A DNA stretch of 50,997 bases from a virus. The stretch spans positions 1-50,997 of IMG/VR virus record IMGVR_UViG_3300024431_000006; one strand, 5' to 3'. A program made the translations under genes and the position numbers. Under the pieces are notes generated by a model. That model did no database searches, was not told where the DNA came from, and was given only the letters and a program-made list of their open reading frames with translations. The first letter of the stretch is position 1; each line of letters opens with the position of its first letter. Positions 40,812 to 47,247 of this stretch are shown here, in pieces.

Positions 40812-41620
40812 TACTCTTCCCCGGTGTCTTCGCCTTCGCCGTTCTGGTCGCCCTGGCCCTCAAGTTGTGAGCGGAGCCGCTCCTGGGACTCCCTCGCACG
40901 GTCGGCCATGTCCTTCGAGACCTGTCCCGGCGTGTCTGACTCGGCGGTGCCTCCCACGTACCCGTCGAAGCGGTTGTCGTGCTCGACCGCCTCACCGACG
41001 AGCGGACTCAGGTCGAGCCACTTCATGACCCTCTTCACGACGGTCTTCTTCCCCATCGCTGCGAAGTCGGTGACCCAGGGCCCCTTGTTCTTGGCCTTGG
41101 ACCGCTGCCTGATCGCCTCGACCTCTGCAAGCGTCATGTACTCGAACACGATGTCGTCCGACGACAGCTTCGCCACGGCGTAGAAGCCCCGGATCTTTGC
41201 CTCCCCGATCTCGTCGTCGAGGAAGGGCTCGTGGTGGATCGCGTCTGCCGTGCCCTGGATCAGGCGGAACGCCTCACCCTTGTACACCACGCGGGCCACG
41301 AGCTTCTTCACGCCACCGCTGCGGAGCGCGAGCCGGATCAGCCCACGGTAGTCCGCGATAAACTGCGTCTTGTTTCCGAAGGGGACCAGGTGGGCACCCC
41401 CCAGCGGGTCGTCGATCAGCAGGCCCACCCTCGTGGCCGTCATGATCGCTTCGATCACCGACACGGGATCGGTGTCCGCGATTTTCGGATTCTTGTGGAT
41501 GGCCATCTTCGCCAGGCGGATGACGCGCTTAACGTGCGCCTCTGTCTGCATGGACTCGGGTAGCACCTCCAGGAGGCCGGTCTCGGCCTTCTCCAGCAGT
41601 GCGGGTAGGTTTCTGCTCAC
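40811..41620 (-). CDS. recT: RecT-family single-strand annealing protein
   Basis: Typical RecT features are present: the helical start (LPALLEKAETGLLEVLPESM), NPKIADTDPVSVIEAIMTATRVGLLIDDPLGGAHLVPFGNK-type core split around residues 45-85, QFIADYRGLIRLALRSGGV at about 87-105, and AMGKKTVVKRVMKWLDLSP near 190-208. The acidic C-terminal tail is common. It anneals single strands made by the YqaJ exonuclease encoded just upstream. GTG at 41620 overlaps the exonuclease stop (GTGA), and GAGACGACC sits one base before it. Confidence 0.92.
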   Translation of the reverse strand: MSRNLPALLEKAETGLLEVLPESMQTEAHVKRVIRLAKMAIHKNPKIADTDPVSVIEAIMTATRVGLLIDDPLGGAHLVPFGNKTQFIADYRGLIRLALRSGGVKKLVARVVYKGEAFRLIQGTADAIHHEPFLDDEIGEAKIRGFYAVAKLSSDDIVFEYMTLAEVEAIRQRSKAKNKGPWVTDFAAMGKKTVVKRVMKWLDLSPLVGEAVEHDNRFDGYVGGTAESDTPGQVSKDMADRARESQERLRSQLEGQGDQNGEGEDTGEE

Positions 41621-42681
41621 TGGTCGTCTCCTTTGGAGTCGTAGGTTCTAAGCGTCGGGAACGGGGCCCCGACTTTATCGAAACGGGTCAGGTCAAGACG
41701 GCTCTCCTCGAAGAGAGCTTCGATCACGTCGAGACTGAGCCCAGCACTCGCCAGTAGGCTGGCCATGGTGATCGGATCCAGAGGCTCCATGGCCTCCAGG
41801 CTCCGGCGTTGTAGGGTCGTCCGGCCTGGCGAGAGTCTATGATACGCTCGCAACCCAGCACCCTGAAAGACCCCATACCTGGGCTCCCCGTCTTCGTCAG
41901 ACATCAGGTGCTTCATGGTGTCCTTCGCGTACCGTTCAGCGGCCTCCCCGGCCTTCTTGATCTCCGTCGCTTCTCGCAGGCTGGCGACCGTCATGGCCCA
42001 CTCGTCGCCGTCCATCGGGATCACCGGCTCGTCGTCCGGGATCTTGGGTGCGTCGTGCCACACATCCCCCTTCTCGGGGATCGGTGGGTTCTTCGTCTCG
42101 ACGTGATCCGTCCAGAAGCGGTTGAGGACGGTGGCGACCTCCTCGAATAGCTCCGCGTCGAAGTCCATCACGAACGTGACGAACTCCCAGGGCTCGGGAC
42201 ACAGCACTGCAAACGCGCCCCACTTCATCCGGCAGATCGCCATGTAGTGCTGAAGCTGGAGCACGTAGGACTGCGGGAGCCCGTGCTCCTTCATCCTGGA
42301 GAAGACGAAGCGGTTGGCCGTCTTCAACTCCAGCACCCCAGGCCCCTCGTAGATCGTCTTGGGGTCCTTGGAGGTCGCCAGCACGATGCGGTCGGGGTGG
42401 CCTATGAAGCGACGGTGCTTGCCGTGGCGACGGAACTTCCCCAGCCGCAGCTTACGCCCCGTCTCCTCCAGGTAGAGGGTGGCGACGATGGGCTCCAGCA
42501 TCGTGCCCCGGATCATCTGAGGATTCTGGAACCTCTCCTCCTCCGGGACCGGCTTCACCTTCGAGGTCCACACATCCAGGCTGTCGCGGAAGGTGTCCAC
42601 TCCCAGGATGGGGCCAACGTCGGACCCGCCGACGCCAGCCCTCCGTCGCGCCAGGAACTTAGATCGCGCGTCGTTGTCCAT
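41617..42681 (-). CDS. YqaJ-like exonuclease (lambda-exo family), 354 aa
   Basis: The ATG at 42681 has AAGGAGGGG upstream. The open frame continues to 42771 but that part overlaps the previous gene. GVGGSDVGPILGVDTF (near residue 17-32) is the YqaJ N-terminal motif. IGHPDRIV and GVLELKTAN supply the acidic residues and E-x-K of the PD-(D/E)XK core, and QSYVLQLQHYMAICRMKWGAFAVL is the conserved helix-strand end. It degrades one strand of DNA ends to give the substrate for RecT, which overlaps its stop. Domain order and length are normal. Confidence 0.9.
   Translation of the reverse strand: MDNDARSKFLARRRAGVGGSDVGPILGVDTFRDSLDVWTSKVKPVPEEERFQNPQMIRGTMLEPIVATLYLEETGRKLRLGKFRRHGKHRRFIGHPDRIVLATSKDPKTIYEGPGVLELKTANRFVFSRMKEHGLPQSYVLQLQHYMAICRMKWGAFAVLCPEPWEFVTFVMDFDAELFEEVATVLNRFWTDHVETKNPPIPEKGDVWHDAPKIPDDEPVIPMDGDEWAMTVASLREATEIKKAGEAAERYAKDTMKHLMSDEDGEPRYGVFQGAGLRAYHRLSPGRTTLQRRSLEAMEPLDPITMASLLASAGLSLDVIEALFEESRLDLTRFDKVGAPFPTLRTYDSKGDDQ
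41622..41630 (-). promoter_or_regulatory. GAGACGACC leader motif of the RecT gene
   Basis: AAAGGAGACGACC, one base before GTG 41620, combines a Shine-Dalgarno (AGGAG) with the motif. It lies inside the last codons of the exonuclease gene. Confidence 0.6.
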
Positions 42682-42691
42682 CTGCCCCTCC

Positions 42692-43171
42692 TTAGTTCTT
42701 CCAGGGTTCTTTGGGTTCTTCTTCGTCGTCGTCGTCGCTGAGGGCGCGGCGTAGCTCGTCCATGACCTCACCCAGGGCCTTGCCCAGGTGCTCGCCCGCC
42801 TTCTGGACCGCCTGCTGCTCTCGGGTCCGGCGCTCCCACTCCTCCGGGTCCGTCTCCTTCACGATCTCCCGTGCCCGCCCACGCAGGTCGTTGACCATGG
42901 CTGCCACGGGGTTCTGGAGCGAGATGAGTTCGGTGATCGCACGCCCGCACTCGTCCATGTCTTTGATGCCCGCCACCCACTCTTTCCAGGAGTCGTCCTT
43001 GTTCAGCACCGCATCGCGGAACCGGATGCAGTGTGCGATGGCGTCTAAGGGGTTGGCGAGGAACGCATCCCCGTCTGCAAGCGCGGCGGCCATCGCGGGA
43101 CCGGCCCGCTCCAGGAAGTCCTCGTAGGACTCGGTCTCCTGATCCCAGTGCAGTCCTTGGTAGTCAAACAT
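42692..43171 (-). CDS. Hypothetical helical protein, 159 aa
   Basis: The ATG at 43171 has AGGAGG upstream; the longer frame to 43252 is a shadow. The protein is helical: SYEDFLERAGPAMAAALAD, then DECGRAITELISLQNPVAAMVNDLRGRAREIV, and a charged helix ending in a D/E-rich tail (SDDDDEEEPKEPW). It belongs to the recombination operon, directly upstream of the exonuclease. Function unknown. Confidence 0.75.
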   Translation of the reverse strand: MFDYQGLHWDQETESYEDFLERAGPAMAAALADGDAFLANPLDAIAHCIRFRDAVLNKDDSWKEWVAGIKDMDECGRAITELISLQNPVAAMVNDLRGRAREIVKETDPEEWERRTREQQAVQKAGEHLGKALGEVMDELRRALSDDDDEEEPKEPWKN

Positions 43172-43421
43172 GTCTGGCCTCCTCCAGGAAGTTGATCTGG
43201 CCCTCGTGCTCCAGCATCGCCTCCGTAGTGGGGATGCGTCCCGACCCGTCACAGTTATCGCACTTCGGGGCGAAGATGCCTTCGCAGTCGTGGCACGTCA
43301 CATCGTGCTGGTCGCCGCACATGCACTCGCATAGCAGGACACCGTCGTCGTCGCATGTCGCGCACTTCATCTCCCCGTGGCCGTGGCACTTCGGGCACTC
43401 CCTCGTGGTCCCGTCAGACAT
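43164..43421 (-). CDS. Cysteine-rich zinc-binding protein (DnaJ-type repeats), 85 aa
   Basis: Five CxxC units are visible: CPKCHGHG, CATCDDDG, CECMCG, CHDCEG and CDNCDGSG. They resemble the CxxCxGxG zinc-finger repeats of DnaJ without a J-domain. Such small phage proteins are common near replication genes and may bind protein or nucleic acid. ATG at 43421 has GGAG at normal spacing and overlaps the upstream HNH-like gene. Confidence 0.8.
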   Translation of the reverse strand: MSDGTTRECPKCHGHGEMKCATCDDDGVLLCECMCGDQHDVTCHDCEGIFAPKCDNCDGSGRIPTTEAMLEHEGQINFLEEARHV

Positions 43422-43704
43422 GGCGCATCTCCTTCATCACGAGGTGCTCCGGGCGCACGCACCTGCGGTTGCGGCACGCCTGGGACACCCGTCCACCTGG
43501 AGGCACCTTGCCGTAGGTGAGTTCGTATATGAAGCGGGGCACGCGCACCGACCGATAGCCATCCCAGAAGACGCCCGTGTCGTCGCGCTGACTGACCGTC
43601 GCACCGACCCACTCCCAGCACCCACCGTTGCCCAGCTTGTTCACGTAGGACCAGAAGCGTTCGGCCACCGATCCCTTCTTCCGACCACTCCCCCGGCCAC
43701 CCAT
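43414..43704 (-). CDS. HNH-endonuclease-like protein with altered catalytic site, 96 aa
   Basis: FWSYVNKLGNGGCWEW at residues 17-31 and VPRFIYELTYGKVPPG are standard for small phage HNH proteins. VSQACRNRRCVRPEHL at 73-88 is the HNH core with N79 and H87 kept. The first histidine (usually H-x-C) is Q75, so nicking may be lost or changed. ATG at 43704 overlaps the stop of the HTH gene upstream. It may be a domesticated HNH used for binding. Confidence 0.75.
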   Translation of the reverse strand: MGGRGSGRKKGSVAERFWSYVNKLGNGGCWEWVGATVSQRDDTGVFWDGYRSVRVPRFIYELTYGKVPPGGRVSQACRNRRCVRPEHLVMKEMRHV

Positions 43705-44033
43705 TAGGACCGCCCTGCAAGCTCGGGGATGATGCCTCCCATCCGCACGACATCTTCGACCGGGGTGTCGAAGATCCGGTCCACGATCTCGTCGAAGCTG
43801 GCGCGACGGTCCCGCAGCCGGTTGATGAGGGTCATGGGGATCCCGCGCTCACCCCTCTCCCATCGTCGCCATGTGCGCTCGTCTACGCCGCACCAGGCCG
43901 CCGCGCCCTTCTGGGTCCACCCTGGACCCCCGCGCTTCTCTCCGGGCTGCTGGGCTCTCCAGAGGCGCAACTCCTCCCCGGTGAGCCCGTCGTGAATCTT
44001 AATTCGCACGTAGTCGTTCATGTCATCCTCCAT
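43704..44033 (-). CDS. HTH regulator (XRE-like), 109 aa
   Basis: A helix-turn-helix lies at about residues 38-72: WTQKGAAAWCGVDERTWRRWERGERGIPMTLINRL, the pattern of Cro/XRE-type regulators, with the recognition helix near ERTWRRWERG. The N-terminus is polar and the C-terminus is helical without a dimerisation motif. It may control the early operon in which it lies. ATG at 44033 has GGAGG just upstream. No operator is obvious close by. Confidence 0.78.
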   Translation of the reverse strand: MEDDMNDYVRIKIHDGLTGEELRLWRAQQPGEKRGGPGWTQKGAAAWCGVDERTWRRWERGERGIPMTLINRLRDRRASFDEIVDRIFDTPVEDVVRMGGIIPELAGRS

Positions 44034-44466
44034 CGGCCTGCACGGCCATGGTTTTCGTGTCCTCTATCTCTCGCTCTTGGTACTGGTAGCTAACCTGCCC
44101 GATCACCGTCCCGACGAACTCCAGCATCGCGAGCTTGTCGAGGAAGACGTGCTTCGAGCCGTCCGGGCCGAACATGTTCTGTCGCCCCGCGTTCGGGATC
44201 TTCACCGTGTATCCGTTGTCCACGGCTTTGATGACCAGGGTGTCTATCCGCACCGGGACCTTGATGCGCTTCATCGCGACCTCGACGATCTCCTCCACGT
44301 TGTCGGTGGGCAGGAGGTTCGGCATCGAGAGTTCGATCACCCCGTCCACTAGCTTTGCAGACGCGACCCCGGTCGGAGAGAGGGTCCGCTCTCTCGTGCC
44401 CTCATCCTCCAGGCGTGTCAGGGCGTGGCCAAGCTCACCAGTCTCACCAGTCTCGTTCTCACTCAT
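44023..44466 (-). CDS. Hypothetical protein, 147 aa
   Basis: The ATG at 44466 overlaps the upstream gene by eight bases and has AGAGGAAG upstream; a longer start at 44484 is less likely. After a disordered N-terminus there is a beta-rich domain (VIELSMPNLLP, VPVRIDTLVIKAVDNGYTVKIP, KHVFLDKLAMLEFVGTVI). No catalytic motif. Function unknown. Confidence 0.75.
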   Translation of the reverse strand: MSENETGETGELGHALTRLEDEGTRERTLSPTGVASAKLVDGVIELSMPNLLPTDNVEEIVEVAMKRIKVPVRIDTLVIKAVDNGYTVKIPNAGRQNMFGPDGSKHVFLDKLAMLEFVGTVIGQVSYQYQEREIEDTKTMAVQADGG

Positions 44467-44731
44467 TTTCGTCTTCCTCTGCAAACGTGGTCATGAGGTC
44501 CCAGCACCGTTGGCATGTGCCAGAGATCAGGGCCTCACGTTCGTTGATGGATAGGTGCGGCAGCGCGTTCTGCACGAGAGCGCCCCGCTGCCACTTCACT
44601 GCGCCCTCCGATTCGAGTCTGATTCTCTGCTCGTGTCCGCAGTCGCACGTAGCGATCAGCGTCACCCACTCCTGGTCCCCAAGGTGGCCGCCGTTCACGA
44701 TCCGCAGATGGGCCTTCCCGGCGACGGCCAT
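44459..44731 (-). CDS. Small zinc-ribbon-like protein, 90 aa
   Basis: CDCGH near residue 29 and CQRCWD near 73 form a possible split zinc-binding site around a beta-rich core (EWVTLIATCDCGHEQRIRL). I remember similar small phage proteins that end GTCQRCWD-like. Start ATG at 44731 overlaps the upstream stop (TAATGG-type). Function unknown. Confidence 0.75.
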   Translation of the reverse strand: MAVAGKAHLRIVNGGHLGDQEWVTLIATCDCGHEQRIRLESEGAVKWQRGALVQNALPHLSINEREALISGTCQRCWDLMTTFAEEDENE

Positions 44732-45117
44732 CAGTTCATCGACGGCGAGCCGTTGTAACCCGCCTCCTCTAGGTCTTGCCGCAGTCGATGCGCCAGGATG
44801 ATGTCACGCTGCCTGGCTACGATGTGGGTCTGGTCGTCGGCCAGCTTCCCGTAGGCGTCGAGGAGCCCGTCCTGCTGGTGCAGCGTCCTTCGGTTCAGCG
44901 CGGTGAAGTAGAGCATCGCGCCTACGGTGAACGTGAGGATCAGGGTCCCCGCCACGTCTCCCTTCAGGTCGATCACGCCCGTGTACAGCCCGACGACGAA
45001 GAGCCACGCCCAGATCCATAGCCACCGCTCGCTCCTCGCCCAACTCACGTCGGCGTTGAAGGTGTGCGTGTCGATCCCGTGGAGGAATCTCCACGCCTTC
45101 ACTATCCGGCTTCTCAT
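44731..45117 (-). CDS. Two-segment membrane protein, 128 aa
   Basis: The ATG at 45117 overlaps the upstream TAA (TAATG). Two hydrophobic segments lie near residues 33-50 (LWIWAWLFVVGLYTGVI) and 56-73 (AGTLILTFTVGAMLYFTAL), followed by a long coiled-coil-like helix (QQDGLLDAYGKLADDQTHIVARQRDIILA). It may be an early inner-membrane protein, for example an exclusion or replication anchor. Function unknown. Confidence 0.75.
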   Translation of the reverse strand: MRSRIVKAWRFLHGIDTHTFNADVSWARSERWLWIWAWLFVVGLYTGVIDLKGDVAGTLILTFTVGAMLYFTALNRRTLHQQDGLLDAYGKLADDQTHIVARQRDIILAHRLRQDLEEAGYNGSPSMN

Positions 45118-45446
45118 TAGTTGGCCTTCTCCGGGTCGATGGCCGCAGGGTGCAGCACCTTCATGTCTTGCCCCTGGCGGATTAGCGCGTCGGTTGCGAC
45201 CAGGATGTGGACGCGGATGAGGAAGCACTCGCAGTGCTCGAAGTTGGGGGGGCCCGCCTTCCCGTGGTCGGGGCAGGAGTCCTGGTGCTCAGTGGCCAGG
45301 ACGATGTTGTCCGTAGGCTTGAGCCCGTGCCGGATGCAGAGCGCCTGGGCAGTGTCGAGGATGACATTCCCGATCTCCTCGCGTGGGGCCTTGGCGTCGA
45401 TCTCTACATCGAACTCGGTAACGCAGCGCATCCTCTCGTCAGTCAT
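45117..45446 (-). CDS. Hypothetical protein, 109 aa
   Basis: ATG at 45446 directly follows GAGACGACC with no spacer. The protein has CPDHGKAGPPNFEHCECF in the centre, a possible metal-binding loop, flanked by strand-rich parts (TDNIVLATEHQDS, LIRVHILVATDALI). Its stop overlaps the next gene. Function unknown. Confidence 0.75.
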   Translation of the reverse strand: MTDERMRCVTEFDVEIDAKAPREEIGNVILDTAQALCIRHGLKPTDNIVLATEHQDSCPDHGKAGPPNFEHCECFLIRVHILVATDALIRQGQDMKVLHPAAIDPEKAN

Positions 45447-45930
45447 GGTCGTCTCGGTTAAGTGCCTGCTCGTAGTAGCCGCGCATCATGGCCGCAGCTT
45501 CTGGGCCATAGATGTCTTCGGTGGCCTCCAGGTAGATGTGAACCAGATCGGGCGGGATACATTCCGCCCTCATGTGCTCGTCGAGGGGGAGACAGGAGTC
45601 AGCCTCGTCGATCAGGTCCAGGATGCCCTCGTGGTGGTAGCGCCGGCCAGGATAGTAGACGCGCCCTTCGCACACCTCGTGGTAGATGGGCGTCGGGTCG
45701 ATGATCGTCCCGTCGTCTCGTTCGATCCAGCCGTGGCCCGCCACGATCACGCCCGAGGTCGCCCAACCCTCCACGTACCACTCGGCGTCCTCAGCCACGA
45801 TCATGCCGCAGAAGGCGTTGCGGAAGCAGTCCTTGTCCCTGGCCTTCACGACAGCGCACACCCGGATCGACTCCTCCACGTCCAGCCAGTCGTCGGCCAG
45901 GCGCTTCACAACTTCAGTTGAGGTCGCCAC
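45439..45930 (-). CDS. Putative papain/transglutaminase-like (C-H-D) protein, 163 aa
   Basis: C35 in DCFRNAF, H66 in AGHGWIE and D78 in TIIDPTP are spaced like a Cys-His-Asp triad. YVEGWA (52-57) and a later YYPGRRY fit a family known from phages and bacteria with the pattern C-x-RNA, YVEG-A, H-W, D-T. Such folds cut or make amide bonds, but the substrate is unknown. GTG at 45930 overlaps the upstream gene by 17 bases. It could act on host protein or be an antidefence factor, which is a guess. Confidence 0.65.
   Translation of the reverse strand: MATSTEVVKRLADDWLDVEESIRVCAVVKARDKDCFRNAFCGMIVAEDAEWYVEGWATSGVIVAGHGWIERDDGTIIDPTPIYHEVCEGRVYYPGRRYHHEGILDLIDEADSCLPLDEHMRAECIPPDLVHIYLEATEDIYGPEAAAMMRGYYEQALNRDDHD
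45447..45455 (-). promoter_or_regulatory. GAGACGACC leader motif touching the start codon at 45446
   Basis: GAGACGACC abuts ATG 45446 and lies in the last codons of the upstream gene. There is no other Shine-Dalgarno, so the motif cannot be an ordinary ribosome site here: GAG is only six bases from the ATG. Confidence 0.6.
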
Positions 45931-46273
45931 TTGGCTCCACCCCCTCGTCGTCGCGGATCTTCATCACCATGTCGCGAGGCAGGATCTTGCCCATCGCCAG
46001 CTTCAGCGCCGCCTCGTCGTTGGTCATCAGGTGAACCTCCATCCGCAGGCAGGAGCAGTGGCAGAGATCGAAGTCCCTCGCCACCACCGACGCGCAGCCG
46101 TCGTCGTGGAAGACCTTGCACTCGAAGTTGATGTCCAGGTTCTCCTCCTCGTCGGGCCCATCCGGGTAGAGGTTGTCCATGACCTCCGAGGCTGCGTCTA
46201 GCATGTTCTCCATCATCTCGTGGGCGGTGGTGTCCGCGAGCTTCTTCAGGCCGATCACCTCGAAGAGCTTCAC
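45914..46273 (-). CDS. Hypothetical protein, 119 aa
   Basis: GTG at 46273 overlaps the upstream stop (GTGA); the longer frame to 46528 is a shadow. It is helical and acidic, with a cysteine-containing middle (NFECKVFHDDGCASVV, CHCSCLRMEVHL), perhaps a small metal site. It follows the DUF7192-like gene. Function unknown. Confidence 0.72.
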   Translation of the reverse strand: MKLFEVIGLKKLADTTAHEMMENMLDAASEVMDNLYPDGPDEEENLDINFECKVFHDDGCASVVARDFDLCHCSCLRMEVHLMTNDEAALKLAMGKILPRDMVMKIRDDEGVEPSGDLN

Positions 46274-47247
46274 CAGTCCACCCCCTCCGGCAGCGCGGCC
46301 AGGTTGGCGTCGGCCAGGTGCCGGAGCGCGTTCTTCACCGCCATCTCCGCAGCCATCTCGTTGAAGCAGTCGGGCAGGACCACCTGGGGAACTTCGATGG
46401 CCCCAGCCGCGACGGCGTGGGGGACGATGGCGTCCACGTTCGTCATGTTGCCCAGGGCGCGAGTGGTCGGGTGGTGCGTGGCGCACATCGTGTAGAAGAC
46501 GAACGTCCTGAACGTCGCTGGGCTGCAAACCACCCCGGCAAGGGCGTCGGGTCGCATGTACTCCCCAGCGCCCTTCAGACGGCAGCAGACGGTGTGACGG
46601 TGGTGTCGCTGGGGCCCATTCTCCTCAGCCCGCTCGTTGCCGTAGCGGTTCACCGCCATGGCCGTGAGCGTCGTCTGATAGCCTGCCTTCTCCAGCACGT
46701 TGCAGAGGGCGAGCGCAGCAGCCCCGGACCAGAAGAGTTCGTCGTGGCTGCGACCAGCGTTGCCGCCCCACCCGACCACCACGTTGATGATCGGGTTGGC
46801 GATGGCGATGCGCCTGGTGGTGCTCCTCCAGGCTGAATCGAAGTGCCCGTCGAGCAGCCGCTCCCGGCTGAACTCATCCCCTCGCTCACCCCACGACACG
46901 CGGCGTCGAATGTCCACCGGCTGGGCCACGGCCCCTTCCAACGTCTCCGCGAGCTTCATGGCCTTATCGGCCCCGCCCTGCCAGCCCTTGGTGAGCCGGT
47001 CGCGGACGCTCTTGATACTCTTCAGCCGGCCCAGGTAGAAGCTCCTGGGAGCGTGCCCATCATACGGGTCGTTGTAGTCCTGGGTCCCCTGGCTCGCCCC
47101 GTGGACGGACTGGAGGATCTCGCGGTTGTGATCGGGGCACGTCTCCTGGGCGAACTTCTCCAGGCCCAGCACCTCGTGAATGTCGATGCAGATGTACCGC
47201 TCGTGGCGGCCATCCGCCTTCGAGTTGTTCAGGTTGATGACTCGCAT
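46270..47247 (-). CDS. DUF7192-like partner of the AAA+ ATPase, 325 aa
   Basis: ATG at 47247 overlaps the ATPase stop (TAATG). The central part is RDRLTKGWQGGADKAMKLAETLEG, then RRRVSWGERGDEFSRERLLDGHFDSAW, IINVVVGWGGNAGRSHDELFWSGAAALALC and GYQTTLTAMAVNRYGNE. I recognise this as the DUF7192 pattern found beside phage MoxR-type ATPases. The fold looks von-Willebrand-A-like (strand VVVGWGG, later helix) without a clear DxSxS metal site. It probably works with the ATPase as an adaptor. The target is not known. Confidence 0.75.
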   Translation of the reverse strand: MRVINLNNSKADGRHERYICIDIHEVLGLEKFAQETCPDHNREILQSVHGASQGTQDYNDPYDGHAPRSFYLGRLKSIKSVRDRLTKGWQGGADKAMKLAETLEGAVAQPVDIRRRVSWGERGDEFSRERLLDGHFDSAWRSTTRRIAIANPIINVVVGWGGNAGRSHDELFWSGAAALALCNVLEKAGYQTTLTAMAVNRYGNERAEENGPQRHHRHTVCCRLKGAGEYMRPDALAGVVCSPATFRTFVFYTMCATHHPTTRALGNMTNVDAIVPHAVAAGAIEVPQVVLPDCFNEMAAEMAVKNALRHLADANLAALPEGVDW

